From contig CAZLXI010000003.1 in the NCBI GenBank assembly GCA_964563435.1, positions 109,678-173,677 on the forward strand: a DNA stretch of 64,000 bases, written 5' to 3'. This document shows positions 25,084 through 32,569 of the stretch, piece by piece. The notes under the pieces were generated by a model. It did no database searches and was not told the origin of the DNA. It was given only the letters and a program-made list of their open reading frames with translations. This stretch comes from Leadbetterella sp964563435 (GTDB lineage Bacteria > Bacteroidota > Bacteroidia > Cytophagales > Spirosomataceae). Position numbers and translations under genes: made by a program. Every line of letters starts with the position of its first letter. The first letter of the stretch is position 1.

Positions 25084-25599
25084 TTACTCTTCTACTTCGA
25101 TAACAGCCTCTACCTCTACGGCCATGCCCATCGGCAGGGAATTATGCCCTACGGCGCTGCGGGCGTGCCTCCCATTTTCTCCGAAAACACGGATCATCAG
25201 GTCGCTGTAGCCGTTGATCACTTTGGGCTGATCGGTAAAATTATCGGTGCAGTTGACCATACCCAGTACTTTTACCACCCGTTTTACCTTAGACAGATCG
25301 CCAAGTTCCGCTTTCAAAACGGCCAGGTGCTCCAGGGCTGCCAGTCCGGCCGCTTCGTAGCCCTGCTCTATGCTCAGGTCTTTGCCCAGCTTGCCGGTAA
25401 GATAGCTTCCGTCTTTGTTCTTAGGGCCCTTTCCCGCCAGGAAGATCAGGTTTCCTACCCTGACGCAGTTCACATAGCTGGCCACAGGGGGAGCAATAGT
25501 CGGCAGCATCAGCCCCAGCTTTTCCAGGTTTTGCTCAGGCGTCTGAGCATTGATATTTGTAGTCAGAGCGGTTAGGAGGGTTAGGAGAAGGTATTTCAT
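25084..25599 (-). CDS. secreted RidA-family protein
   Basis: 171 residues from the ATG at 25599, which gives a normal signal peptide (MKYLLLTLLTALTTNINAQ); an in-frame ATG at 25629 adds ten residues and lies in the repeat region, so it is less likely. The mature part is a YjgF-like Rid fold: CVRVGNLIFLAGKGP, AGLAALEHLAVLKAELGDLS, GENGRHARSAVGHNSLPMG and AVEVEAVIEVEE. The subgroup with export signal is common in Bacteroidota, and its substrate is unknown. Immediately upstream is a dispersed repeat (25613-25790). Confidence 0.88.
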   Translation of the reverse strand: MKYLLLTLLTALTTNINAQTPEQNLEKLGLMLPTIAPPVASYVNCVRVGNLIFLAGKGPKNKDGSYLTGKLGKDLSIEQGYEAAGLAALEHLAVLKAELGDLSKVKRVVKVLGMVNCTDNFTDQPKVINGYSDLMIRVFGENGRHARSAVGHNSLPMGMAVEVEAVIEVEE

Positions 25600-25612
25600 G
25601 ACGGAAATTTTT

Positions 25613-25789
25613 AAGTTAACACTGAACAACTAACATTGGTGGCCTTTAATAAAAAACTATAAACGGCTTCGCCTCTCTTTTCCTGAAACATAAAGTCATA
25701 TAAGTCATATAAGAAAAAAGCATATAAGAAAAAACTTATATGTTATTCTAAAATGACTTATATGCCTAATATGGTTCAAAAAAACGGAT
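25613..25789. repeat. dispersed AAAAACTA/hairpin repeat, copy 1
   Basis: Contains GTTAACACTGAACAACTAAC, then AAAAAACTATAAACGGCTTCGCC, then nested direct and inverted copies of CATATAAG/CTTATATG ending with ACTTATATGCCTAATATGG. The same three blocks in reverse order and orientation occur at 53090-53212. It fills the gap between malic enzyme and the secreted Rid gene. Confidence 0.65.
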
Positions 25790-28084
25790 TTATTCCGGCT
25801 TAAGCGTTTCTAACACCGAAATAGCTGTCAAATTGACAATTTCACGAACAGTAGCTCCCAGCTGAAGCACCTGGATCGGTTTTTTAAGCCCCAGCAGCAA
25901 AGGTCCTACTTTTTCTATTCCGGCCACTTCTTTCAGCAGGTTATACGCAATATTTGCAGAAGACAGGTTCGGAAAGATCAGTACGTTAGCCGGGCCGTCA
26001 GCCAGGGAAGAGAACGGGTGATGCTCTTTCAGCAGCTCGGTATCAAAAGCCAGGTGTGCCTGCATCTCGCCGTCTACCACCATATCCGGATGCTTCTTTC
26101 TCAGGATATCCACCGCCTTGCGTAAACGAACCGGCGCCGGACCGTTGGGAACCGATCCGAAGTTGGAGTAGGTCACAAAGGCGATCCTCGGTTTGATGTT
26201 GAGCTGCTGGACCATTCCCGAGGTAATTTCGGCTATCTGCACCAGGTCTTCTACTTCAGGGTCAAAATTGACGGTGGTATCGGCCAGGAACAAAGGACCG
26301 AAACGGCTCATCAGGATATACATACCGAAGATCTTATTCACTCCGTCTGCAGGTCCGATTACCTGCAATGCCGGTTTGATGGTATCCGGGTAGTTCCGGG
26401 TCATACCGCCAATCATGGTGTCAGCCAGTCCCAGCTTCACCATCAGGCATCCGTAGTAGGTTCTCCGGGTAACCATGTCGCGGGCGTCCTGCGCGGTGAT
26501 TCCTTTTCGCTGACGTTTGTCAAACAGGAAGTCGGCAAACTGCACCAGACGTGCTTCTTCGGCGGCATCAGCCGGGTTCCGTGGGTCAATGATTGCCACC
26601 TCGTCAGAAAGCCGGATGTTGTTTTCATTAATCAGGGCGGTGATCTTTTCTTTATTTCCCAGCAGCACCGGAATAGCGATCCGGTCTTCCACGATCTGCT
26701 GGATGGCCTTCAACACCGTCACGTTCTCGGCATCGGCATACACCACCCTCCGGGGATTATTCTGGGCTTTGGTCATGATCACGCGGCTCAGCGTATTGTC
26801 TTGTCCGAGACGTTTGCTTAGCTGTTGCTCATAACCTTCCCAATCGGTGATAGGATGTTTGGCCACGCCGGTTTCGATGGCCGCTTTGGCTACGGCAGGT
26901 GATACGGTAGTGATCAGCCGGGGATCTACCGGTTTGGGAATAATATAGTTTTTACCGAACGAAAGGTTCACTTCGCTGTAGGCCAGGTTAACCAGGTCGG
27001 GAACAGGTTTTTTGGCCAGGTCGGCCAGAGCCCTCACCGCCGCCAGCTTCATTTCTTCGTTGATCTCGCTGGCCCTTACATCCAGTGCACCACGGAAAAT
27101 GAAGGGGAAGCCGAGCACGTTATTCACCTGGTTCGGGTAATCGGAACGGCCGGTAGCCATGATGATGTCTTCGCGGGCGGCCATCGCCTCGTCATAGGCG
27201 ATCTCCGGGGTAGGGTTGGCCAGGGCAAAGATGATGCAGTCTTTGGCCATCGTTTTCACCATATCCTGGGTTACCACGTTTCCTTTTGACAGTCCCACAA
27301 ACACATCGGCACCCTGCATGGCCTGTTCCAGCGTGGTTTCGGCAGGGAGATTATCGTTCGCAAATTCGCTCTTCTTACCGTCGAGATTGGTTCTTGAAGG
27401 GTGAATAAGCCCTTTGGAGTCAAACATGAAAAGGTTTTTGCGGTCAGCACCCAACGCAATGTACAGCCGTGAGCAGGAGATAGCCGAGGCACCGGCGCCG
27501 TTCACAATGATCTTCACTTTGGAGAGGTCCTTGCCCACCAGCTCCGTAGCATTCAGGAGCGCTGCCGAAGAAATGATGGCTGTTCCGTGCTGGTCATCGT
27601 GCATGATCGGAATATTCAGCTCTTTTTTGAGTCTTTCTTCGATCTCAAAACAGGCCGGAGCAGAGATGTCTTCGAGGTTAACCCCGCCGAAAGTAGGTTC
27701 CAGGATCTTCACTGTACGCACAAACTCATCTACATCCGTCGTATCCAGCTCAATATCAAAAACGTCAATGTCGGCAAATATTTTGAAGAGGAGTCCTTTG
27801 CCTTCCATCACCGGTTTTCCGGCCACTGCCCCGATATCGCCCAGGCCCAGCACCGCCGTGCCGTTGCTGATCACGGCCACCAGGTTGCCTTTGGCAGTAT
27901 ATTTATAGGCATCGTCCGGGTTGGCCTGGATGGCCAGGCAGGGTTCTGCCACACCGGGTGAGTAGGCCAGGGAAAGGTCCCGCTGGTTGGCGTATTCTTT
28001 GGTAGGAATTACTTCGATCTTGCCGGGTCTTCCTTTGGCATGATAATATAAGGCTTCTTCCTGGAGGTTTTTTTTCGAACTCAT
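25790..28084 (-). CDS. maeB: NADP-dependent malic enzyme with phosphotransacetylase-like domain
   Basis: 764 residues, the long MaeB form. Converts malate to pyruvate and CO2 with NADP reduction. The N-terminal malic domain starts at VIPTKEYANQRDLSLAYSPG, with VISNGTAVLGLGDIGA; the NAD(P)-binding domain has KIIVNGAGASAISCSRLYIA near residue 185; and the C-terminal third (from about 430, YADAENVTVLKAIQQIVEDR) is a phosphate acetyltransferase-like domain, regulatory in MaeB proteins. Monocistronic on the minus strand. Confidence 0.96.
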   Translation of the reverse strand: MSSKKNLQEEALYYHAKGRPGKIEVIPTKEYANQRDLSLAYSPGVAEPCLAIQANPDDAYKYTAKGNLVAVISNGTAVLGLGDIGAVAGKPVMEGKGLLFKIFADIDVFDIELDTTDVDEFVRTVKILEPTFGGVNLEDISAPACFEIEERLKKELNIPIMHDDQHGTAIISSAALLNATELVGKDLSKVKIIVNGAGASAISCSRLYIALGADRKNLFMFDSKGLIHPSRTNLDGKKSEFANDNLPAETTLEQAMQGADVFVGLSKGNVVTQDMVKTMAKDCIIFALANPTPEIAYDEAMAAREDIIMATGRSDYPNQVNNVLGFPFIFRGALDVRASEINEEMKLAAVRALADLAKKPVPDLVNLAYSEVNLSFGKNYIIPKPVDPRLITTVSPAVAKAAIETGVAKHPITDWEGYEQQLSKRLGQDNTLSRVIMTKAQNNPRRVVYADAENVTVLKAIQQIVEDRIAIPVLLGNKEKITALINENNIRLSDEVAIIDPRNPADAAEEARLVQFADFLFDKRQRKGITAQDARDMVTRRTYYGCLMVKLGLADTMIGGMTRNYPDTIKPALQVIGPADGVNKIFGMYILMSRFGPLFLADTTVNFDPEVEDLVQIAEITSGMVQQLNIKPRIAFVTYSNFGSVPNGPAPVRLRKAVDILRKKHPDMVVDGEMQAHLAFDTELLKEHHPFSSLADGPANVLIFPNLSSANIAYNLLKEVAGIEKVGPLLLGLKKPIQVLQLGATVREIVNLTAISVLETLKPE

Positions 28085-28152
28085 TTCGTCTATCTAAAAA
28101 TTACAAAATCTAATGAAACTGCAAACTAAGTACAATTCAGGGAAATTAGGAA

Positions 28153-29190
28153 TCAATTCTTGACTTTATTCAGCTTCAGGATACGGGATTCAAAAACACT
28201 CCCGATATAAAGCTGAATATTTCCGGAAGAATCGGGCACAGGCAGGGCCGTGCTGGCGCCGGAGAGCTGATCTCCCGTATCCATGAAAACCAGCCGGGGA
28301 GCATCATTTTCCAGGTAATATACCGAAGAAGGGGAGCGCTTTCCTGCATTGCCGGCATGCCCGGCAAAGGCCAGCAGCTTGGGATGCGAAGCATAGTAGA
28401 TGCGGTCGCCATAAACCATGAGGTTATCCGGTGCGTCGGGAACTTTCAGGGTCTTCTCCTTTTCCAGTTGATAATTGGCCGAAACGTGATTGTATACACC
28501 GATATAATTGCCCAGGGTGGAGGCCACGTATATTTTGTCTCTGAAAAGGGCAATGCCGTTCGGGTAGGCGATCTTCTCCAGCACAATCCCCGAGCGCATA
28601 CCGTCATAATACACCACATTGCCTACCGGCAACTGCAGGTAGTCGGACACGGTTTTCCGCCAGCCTTTTACCGTACCGTGATCATTGGTCAGGAAAAAGG
28701 CATTTTCTCCCACGGCCAGCAGGTCATTCGGAGAACTGAAGTCGGTGCTGGAATAAGAATTTTCCAGCTGCAGGGAGTCGTTGAGGAAACGAAACTTCAT
28801 GATCACATTTTTGGTGTCGCGATGACTGATCACAAAAAGGTATTTACTGCCGTTAAAGTTCAGGAAGGAAATACCGTGCGGACGAAATTCCGGGAGGTCA
28901 AGATGGCCGGTGAGATCTCTGACCTCATGAGTGACGGGGTCAAGCGAAAATAGGGCTCCAGTAGATGAAGGGTCTCTCCGGTCATGAGAGCTTAAAAAAA
29001 CGGTTCCCGAATCCGGATCGTAATCCAGGTCTTCAATACCCGGCGGGGTAGGAAAAGTCTCCACCGTTATGGCTTCCCGGTAATCTTTCAGGCTTTTGAA
29101 GACACCTGATTTGAACAGGATCTGAAGTACAAGGGCCAGGATACCGGCCAAAAGAAACAGGCCCAACAGTTTAAAGGGGTATTTTTTCAT
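28153..29190 (-). CDS. paraoxonase/SMP-30-like six-bladed propeller hydrolase
   Basis: 345 residues. One N-terminal transmembrane segment (LLGLFLLAGILALVLQILF) anchors a beta-propeller resembling paraoxonases: GIEDLDYD supplies the Glu-Asp calcium pair, RPHGISFL the histidine dyad region, SPNDLLAVG and YPNGIALF the two asparagines, and APDNLMVY the Asp-Asn pair. All the calcium ligands known from PON1 therefore have counterparts, making esterase or lactonase activity plausible. Substrate unknown. It stands between maeB and the helicase gene. Confidence 0.82.
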   Translation of the reverse strand: MKKYPFKLLGLFLLAGILALVLQILFKSGVFKSLKDYREAITVETFPTPPGIEDLDYDPDSGTVFLSSHDRRDPSSTGALFSLDPVTHEVRDLTGHLDLPEFRPHGISFLNFNGSKYLFVISHRDTKNVIMKFRFLNDSLQLENSYSSTDFSSPNDLLAVGENAFFLTNDHGTVKGWRKTVSDYLQLPVGNVVYYDGMRSGIVLEKIAYPNGIALFRDKIYVASTLGNYIGVYNHVSANYQLEKEKTLKVPDAPDNLMVYGDRIYYASHPKLLAFAGHAGNAGKRSPSSVYYLENDAPRLVFMDTGDQLSGASTALPVPDSSGNIQLYIGSVFESRILKLNKVKN

Positions 29191-29315
29191 GACCGGACCG
29201 GAGTTAAAACACCGGCGGCCTTCAGGAATTTTCCCGGAGACAGGTGCATAGGGTTGAAGTTTATCACCCGCAATAATAAGAAAAAAAGGATTAAAACTCT
29301 CCTTTGTGTAGAATT

Positions 29316-29342
29316 AAAAAGCCCGGCACAGGGCCGGGCTTT
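29316..29342 (-). terminator. terminator of the DEAD-box helicase gene
   Basis: On the minus strand AAAGCCCGGCC pairs with GCCGGGCTTT around CTGT and runs into TTTTT. It lies directly after the helicase stop at 29346. Confidence 0.88.
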
Positions 29343-29345
29343 CGT

Positions 29346-31022
29346 TTATTTTGCTACTTCAATGCTCGCTTCACGCTGATTGATGGTCTTTCCCCGCATC
29401 CCTTCGATGACCTTCCGGACATCGCGATGAGGAACTTCCACAAAAGTGAACTTATCGTACATATCGATCTGGCCGATCACCCGTCCGGGGATCCGCGCCT
29501 CCGAAGCGATAGCGCCCACAATGTGGTTAGGGGAAACGTTATCTTTCCGGCCCAGGTTAATGAACAGGCGGGTCATTCCTTCTTCGGTTACTCTTCCACC
29601 ATCATTATTTCTTCTTTTCTCACGTCCTGCACTGAAACGGTCACTTTTTTCCCGGCTGCCGAATTTGCTCTTTTCTCCTCTGCTGCTTCTTGCTTCGTCT
29701 GAAATGTCCTCGTCGCGGAAGTCGGAGCGGCGAACCGTCCCCATCTGCATTCTCATCAGGGCGGATACGATCTGGTGCGTATAGTATCCTTCTTCCTTCA
29801 GCTGATCCACTATACTCTCAAATCGCTGGTTATCTTCATCCAGGATATTTTCCTTGATCTTATCCACAAATTTATCGGCACGCGCTTTCTCCAGGTCTGC
29901 CCCGGTAGGGATCTTGCCCTGAGGGATCACCACTTTGGTGTACTGTTCGAGGTCACGCATCCGGCTTCTGTCACGCTTGGTGATAAAGAGGAAAGCTTTG
30001 CCCAGCTTACCGGCGCGGCCGGTCCGGCCGATACGGTGCACATAATATTCCAGGTCCATCGGCAGGTCATAGTTGATCACGGCATCCACACCGCTGACGT
30101 CGATTCCCCGTGCTGCCACATCAGTAGCCACCAGGATCTTGGTGTTCCCGTTTCTGAACTTGTTCATTACCTGGTTACGGGCGGCCTGGCGCATATCGCC
30201 GTGAAGTCCTTCAGCCGCATAACCGTTGGCCTGCAGCTCTTCCACCACCTCGTCTACCTTCGATTTCGTGTTACAGAAAACCAGCATCAGCTGCAGGTCG
30301 TGTACGTCGATCAGGCGAATCATCAGCTCAAATTTAGCTTCTCTTTTTACCGAATAGAAAGATTGCTCAATATTGGTATTGGTGATCTCTTTTTTGGTCA
30401 CTTTAACGATCTCGGGGTTGTCCTGGAACTTCTTGGTGATATTCAGGATCTCCTTTGACATCGTAGCGGAGAAAAGTACCGTCTGGCGTTCTTCTCTCGC
30501 GTGAGAAAGGATCTGTTCGATATCCTCACGGAATCCCATATTAAGCATTTCGTCAGCCTCATCAAGAATAACCATGGAAATGTTATCAAGCTTCAGGGTC
30601 CTTTTTTCTATGTGGTCCATAATACGGCCCGGCGTACCTACCACAATCTGTGTCCCTCTTTTCAGGTTAGCAAATTGCCGTTCATACGACTCACCGCCGT
30701 AAATAGCAGAAACCAAAAGTCCTTTTTTATATTTTGCCAGTGTAGTGATCTGCTCTTTTACCTGTAAAGCGAGCTCACGGGTGGGGCAGAGAATAAGTAC
30801 CTGGGTGTTTCTGTCGTCGGCATCCACATGCTCTATGGCCGGAATACCGAAGGCTGCGGTTTTACCGGTTCCGGTTTGTGCCTGACCGATAACGTCCCGA
30901 CCCGACATAACTACCGGAATGGCCGCTGTCTGGATAGGAGTAGATTCTGTAAAACCCATTTCTTCCACCGCTTTCAGGATATAGTCTGAAATAGGAAGTT
31001 CTGAAAACTTTAATGTTTGCAT
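29346..31022 (-). CDS. DEAD-box RNA helicase (DeaD/CsdA-like)
   Basis: 558 residues from the ATG at 31022 (MQTLKFSELPISDYI); the longer in-frame start at 31055 lacks conservation with the family. All motifs are visible: Q motif, AQTGTGKTAAF (motif I), PTRELA, GTPGR, DEADEMLNMGF (II), SATM (III), and HRIGRTGRAGK (VI). After a charged, arginine-rich linker (SRGEKSKFGSREKS) comes a DbpA-like RNA-binding domain (TRLFINLGRKDNVSPNHIVG). Such helicases remodel ribosome precursors and mRNAs, often at low temperature. A probable leader of about 170 nt precedes it. Confidence 0.95.
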   Translation of the reverse strand: MQTLKFSELPISDYILKAVEEMGFTESTPIQTAAIPVVMSGRDVIGQAQTGTGKTAAFGIPAIEHVDADDRNTQVLILCPTRELALQVKEQITTLAKYKKGLLVSAIYGGESYERQFANLKRGTQIVVGTPGRIMDHIEKRTLKLDNISMVILDEADEMLNMGFREDIEQILSHAREERQTVLFSATMSKEILNITKKFQDNPEIVKVTKKEITNTNIEQSFYSVKREAKFELMIRLIDVHDLQLMLVFCNTKSKVDEVVEELQANGYAAEGLHGDMRQAARNQVMNKFRNGNTKILVATDVAARGIDVSGVDAVINYDLPMDLEYYVHRIGRTGRAGKLGKAFLFITKRDRSRMRDLEQYTKVVIPQGKIPTGADLEKARADKFVDKIKENILDEDNQRFESIVDQLKEEGYYTHQIVSALMRMQMGTVRRSDFRDEDISDEARSSRGEKSKFGSREKSDRFSAGREKRRNNDGGRVTEEGMTRLFINLGRKDNVSPNHIVGAIASEARIPGRVIGQIDMYDKFTFVEVPHRDVRKVIEGMRGKTINQREASIEVAK

Positions 31023-31201
31023 ACAAATGATTTGCAGGCTGCTTACGCTGAGCAACCTTTATGTTTTAATAATAAATAGGAGGCGATAGCGACACGCCCT
31101 TCATCACGGACCAGATCCGTTTTCTGCTCTGAAGGGGTAAAAAAATGAAAGGAAGAAATCCTTTTTGCCGAATGCAGAGACCCTAACGGATAAATCGGAT
31201 G

Positions 31202-31209
31202 CAAAGATA
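31202..31209 (-). promoter_or_regulatory. -7 element of the helicase promoter
   Basis: TATCTTTG on the minus strand matches the Bacteroidota TAnnTTTG consensus and is followed by GC as usual. A TTTG at the -33 position is not clear. Transcription would begin near 31195, giving an mRNA leader of about 170 nt, long for this chromosome and reminiscent of cold-shock gene leaders. Confidence 0.5.
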
Positions 31210-31394
31210 CAAAATATTATTTGGTTGTATTCCCGTTTCTTTGATTTTCTTTGAATTAGTCAGGCAATTGTTGTAAAAGTCATATTCTGAGGGCTATCTG
31301 AGGGCTATTAGTGAAGAATATCGCTGAAAAGTGAAAAAAAATAAGGATAACGGATTAGTCTTATAAGACATTTTCCGAGTATTATTTCAGAATA

Positions 31395-31575
31395 AGATGT
31401 CTAAAAAGTATACAAACTGCTGCGTTGTTTCGGAATTCGGCCTTAGTAGAGACGCAAGATTTTGCGTCTCTACCATGTGTAGTGCTCCTTCGGCCTCATC
31501 CTCAACGCCTTGCATTTTCCACACTTTTTAAACATCTTCTCCAGCCATAAACAACCAGCACATTTTAGACACCCT
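31395..31575. repeat. 180-bp dispersed element, copy 1
   Basis: Ends are near-inverted: GATGTCTAAAAAG on the left, CATTTTAGACACC on the right. The interior carries TGCGTTGTTTCGGAATTCGG, a hairpin GTAGAGACGCAAGATTTTGC continuing to GTCTCTAC, and CAACGCCTTG. The element at 35027-35206 is the same in reverse orientation and of equal length; a third fragment is at 10006-10049. No coding capacity, so it is MITE-like. Confidence 0.85.
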
Positions 31576-31617
31576 CATTATACGATATCAACTATAATAC
31601 CCGAAACTCAGAACTCA

Positions 31618-32448
31618 ATGAAAAAGAACTTAAACATTTTTACCGGGGTACTGCTGCTTCTATTCAGCGAATTCGCTGTCGGCCGGCAGACAAGCCACTT
31701 GCCCGATTCGACCGGTATCCGGGTAGCGGCCCATCGCGGCGGACACCTCACCGTGCCTGAGAATTCGCTGGCGTCTATCGATGAGGCTATCCGGGCTGGA
31801 GCGGATATCGTTGAGCTGGATGTACGTGAAACCCGCGACGGCGTGATGGTGTTGCTGCATGACAGGAACCTCGACAGAACCACCACCGGTAGAGGAGAAC
31901 TGAACCACTTTACCTATGCCGAAACGCAGCAGCTTTACCTTACTCACCAGGGAAGTGCAACCCTGTACAGAATCCCTGCTTTCCGGGAAGCCCTGGCCTA
32001 TGCAAAAGACAGGGTGATCGTTGATATTGATTTTAAAATCAGCGGAATAGAGGCGCGGAAAAGAGCGTATGCGATCATCGAAGAGTTGGGAATGGAAAAC
32101 CAGGTTCTGTTCTTTTTGTATGATTATACCGAAATGGACAGCCTTTATAAGATAAATCCCCGGATAAAGATGATGCCCCGTGCATATAATAATGACCAAA
32201 TGCGAGAAATTATCGACAAAGGCCTGACCGACATTATCCATATAGACCCTTCTTTTGAAAAGTCACCCTTACTGCCGGAGGCCCGGCATAAAGGTATACG
32301 TTTATGGATGAACACCCTCGGGGATGTAGATAGTAAATCTGCTGATAATCAGTATATTTACAGAGATTTTTTGAAGCGGTATAAATATATCAGCATTATC
32401 CAGACCGATTTCCCGGCCCGGTTGAAAGAAGCCACCGGCCGGCTGTAA
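31618..32448 (+). CDS. glycerophosphodiester phosphodiesterase
   Basis: 276 residues from the ATG at 31618, which starts a signal peptide (MKKNLNIFTGVLLLLFSEFA); an in-frame start at 31510 would lie within the repeat element. The GDPD TIM barrel is clear: VAAHRGGHLTVPENSLASID with the catalytic histidine, DIVELDVRETRDGVMVLLHD with metal glutamate/aspartate and second histidine, and DRTTTGRG. It releases glycerol 3-phosphate from deacylated phospholipids in the periplasm. Monocistronic, upstream of the TonB-type receptor. Confidence 0.93.
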   Translation: MKKNLNIFTGVLLLLFSEFAVGRQTSHLPDSTGIRVAAHRGGHLTVPENSLASIDEAIRAGADIVELDVRETRDGVMVLLHDRNLDRTTTGRGELNHFTYAETQQLYLTHQGSATLYRIPAFREALAYAKDRVIVDIDFKISGIEARKRAYAIIEELGMENQVLFFLYDYTEMDSLYKINPRIKMMPRAYNNDQMREIIDKGLTDIIHIDPSFEKSPLLPEARHKGIRLWMNTLGDVDSKSADNQYIYRDFLKRYKYISIIQTDFPARLKEATGRL

Positions 32449-32497
32449 GTACCAGGCAGCCCCACAGGGCGTGATAAGAGGGTTTATAAGATTTTGG

Positions 32498-32505
32498 TAA
32501 TTTTG
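32498..32505 (+). promoter_or_regulatory. -7 element upstream of the TonB-type receptor
   Basis: TAATTTTG fits TAnnTTTG; the -33 box is not clear. The transcript would start near 32511, giving a leader of about 60 nt before the ATG at 32570. Confidence 0.45.
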
Positions 32506-32569
32506 CAGTTGTATATACAGGATAGAACCAAACCATCCGGTTAAATAGAAAATTACAACTCAAAATCTC

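Larger units (their letters stand above)
31023..31617. other. 595-bp gap: helicase leader and a dispersed repeat
   Basis: From the left: a probable untranslated leader of the minus-strand helicase (31023 to about 31195) with a short hairpin ACGGACCAGATCCGT near 31112-31126; the -7 element at 31202-31209; about 180 bp without recognisable features; then the repeat element at 31395-31575; then 42 bp before the glycerophosphodiesterase start. No gene. Confidence 0.6.

Noticed and set aside
25680..25770. CATATAAG repeats as a CRISPR or replication origin
   Set aside because: Units are too short and irregular, and the same blocks occur in a second intergenic site, pointing to a dispersed repeat.
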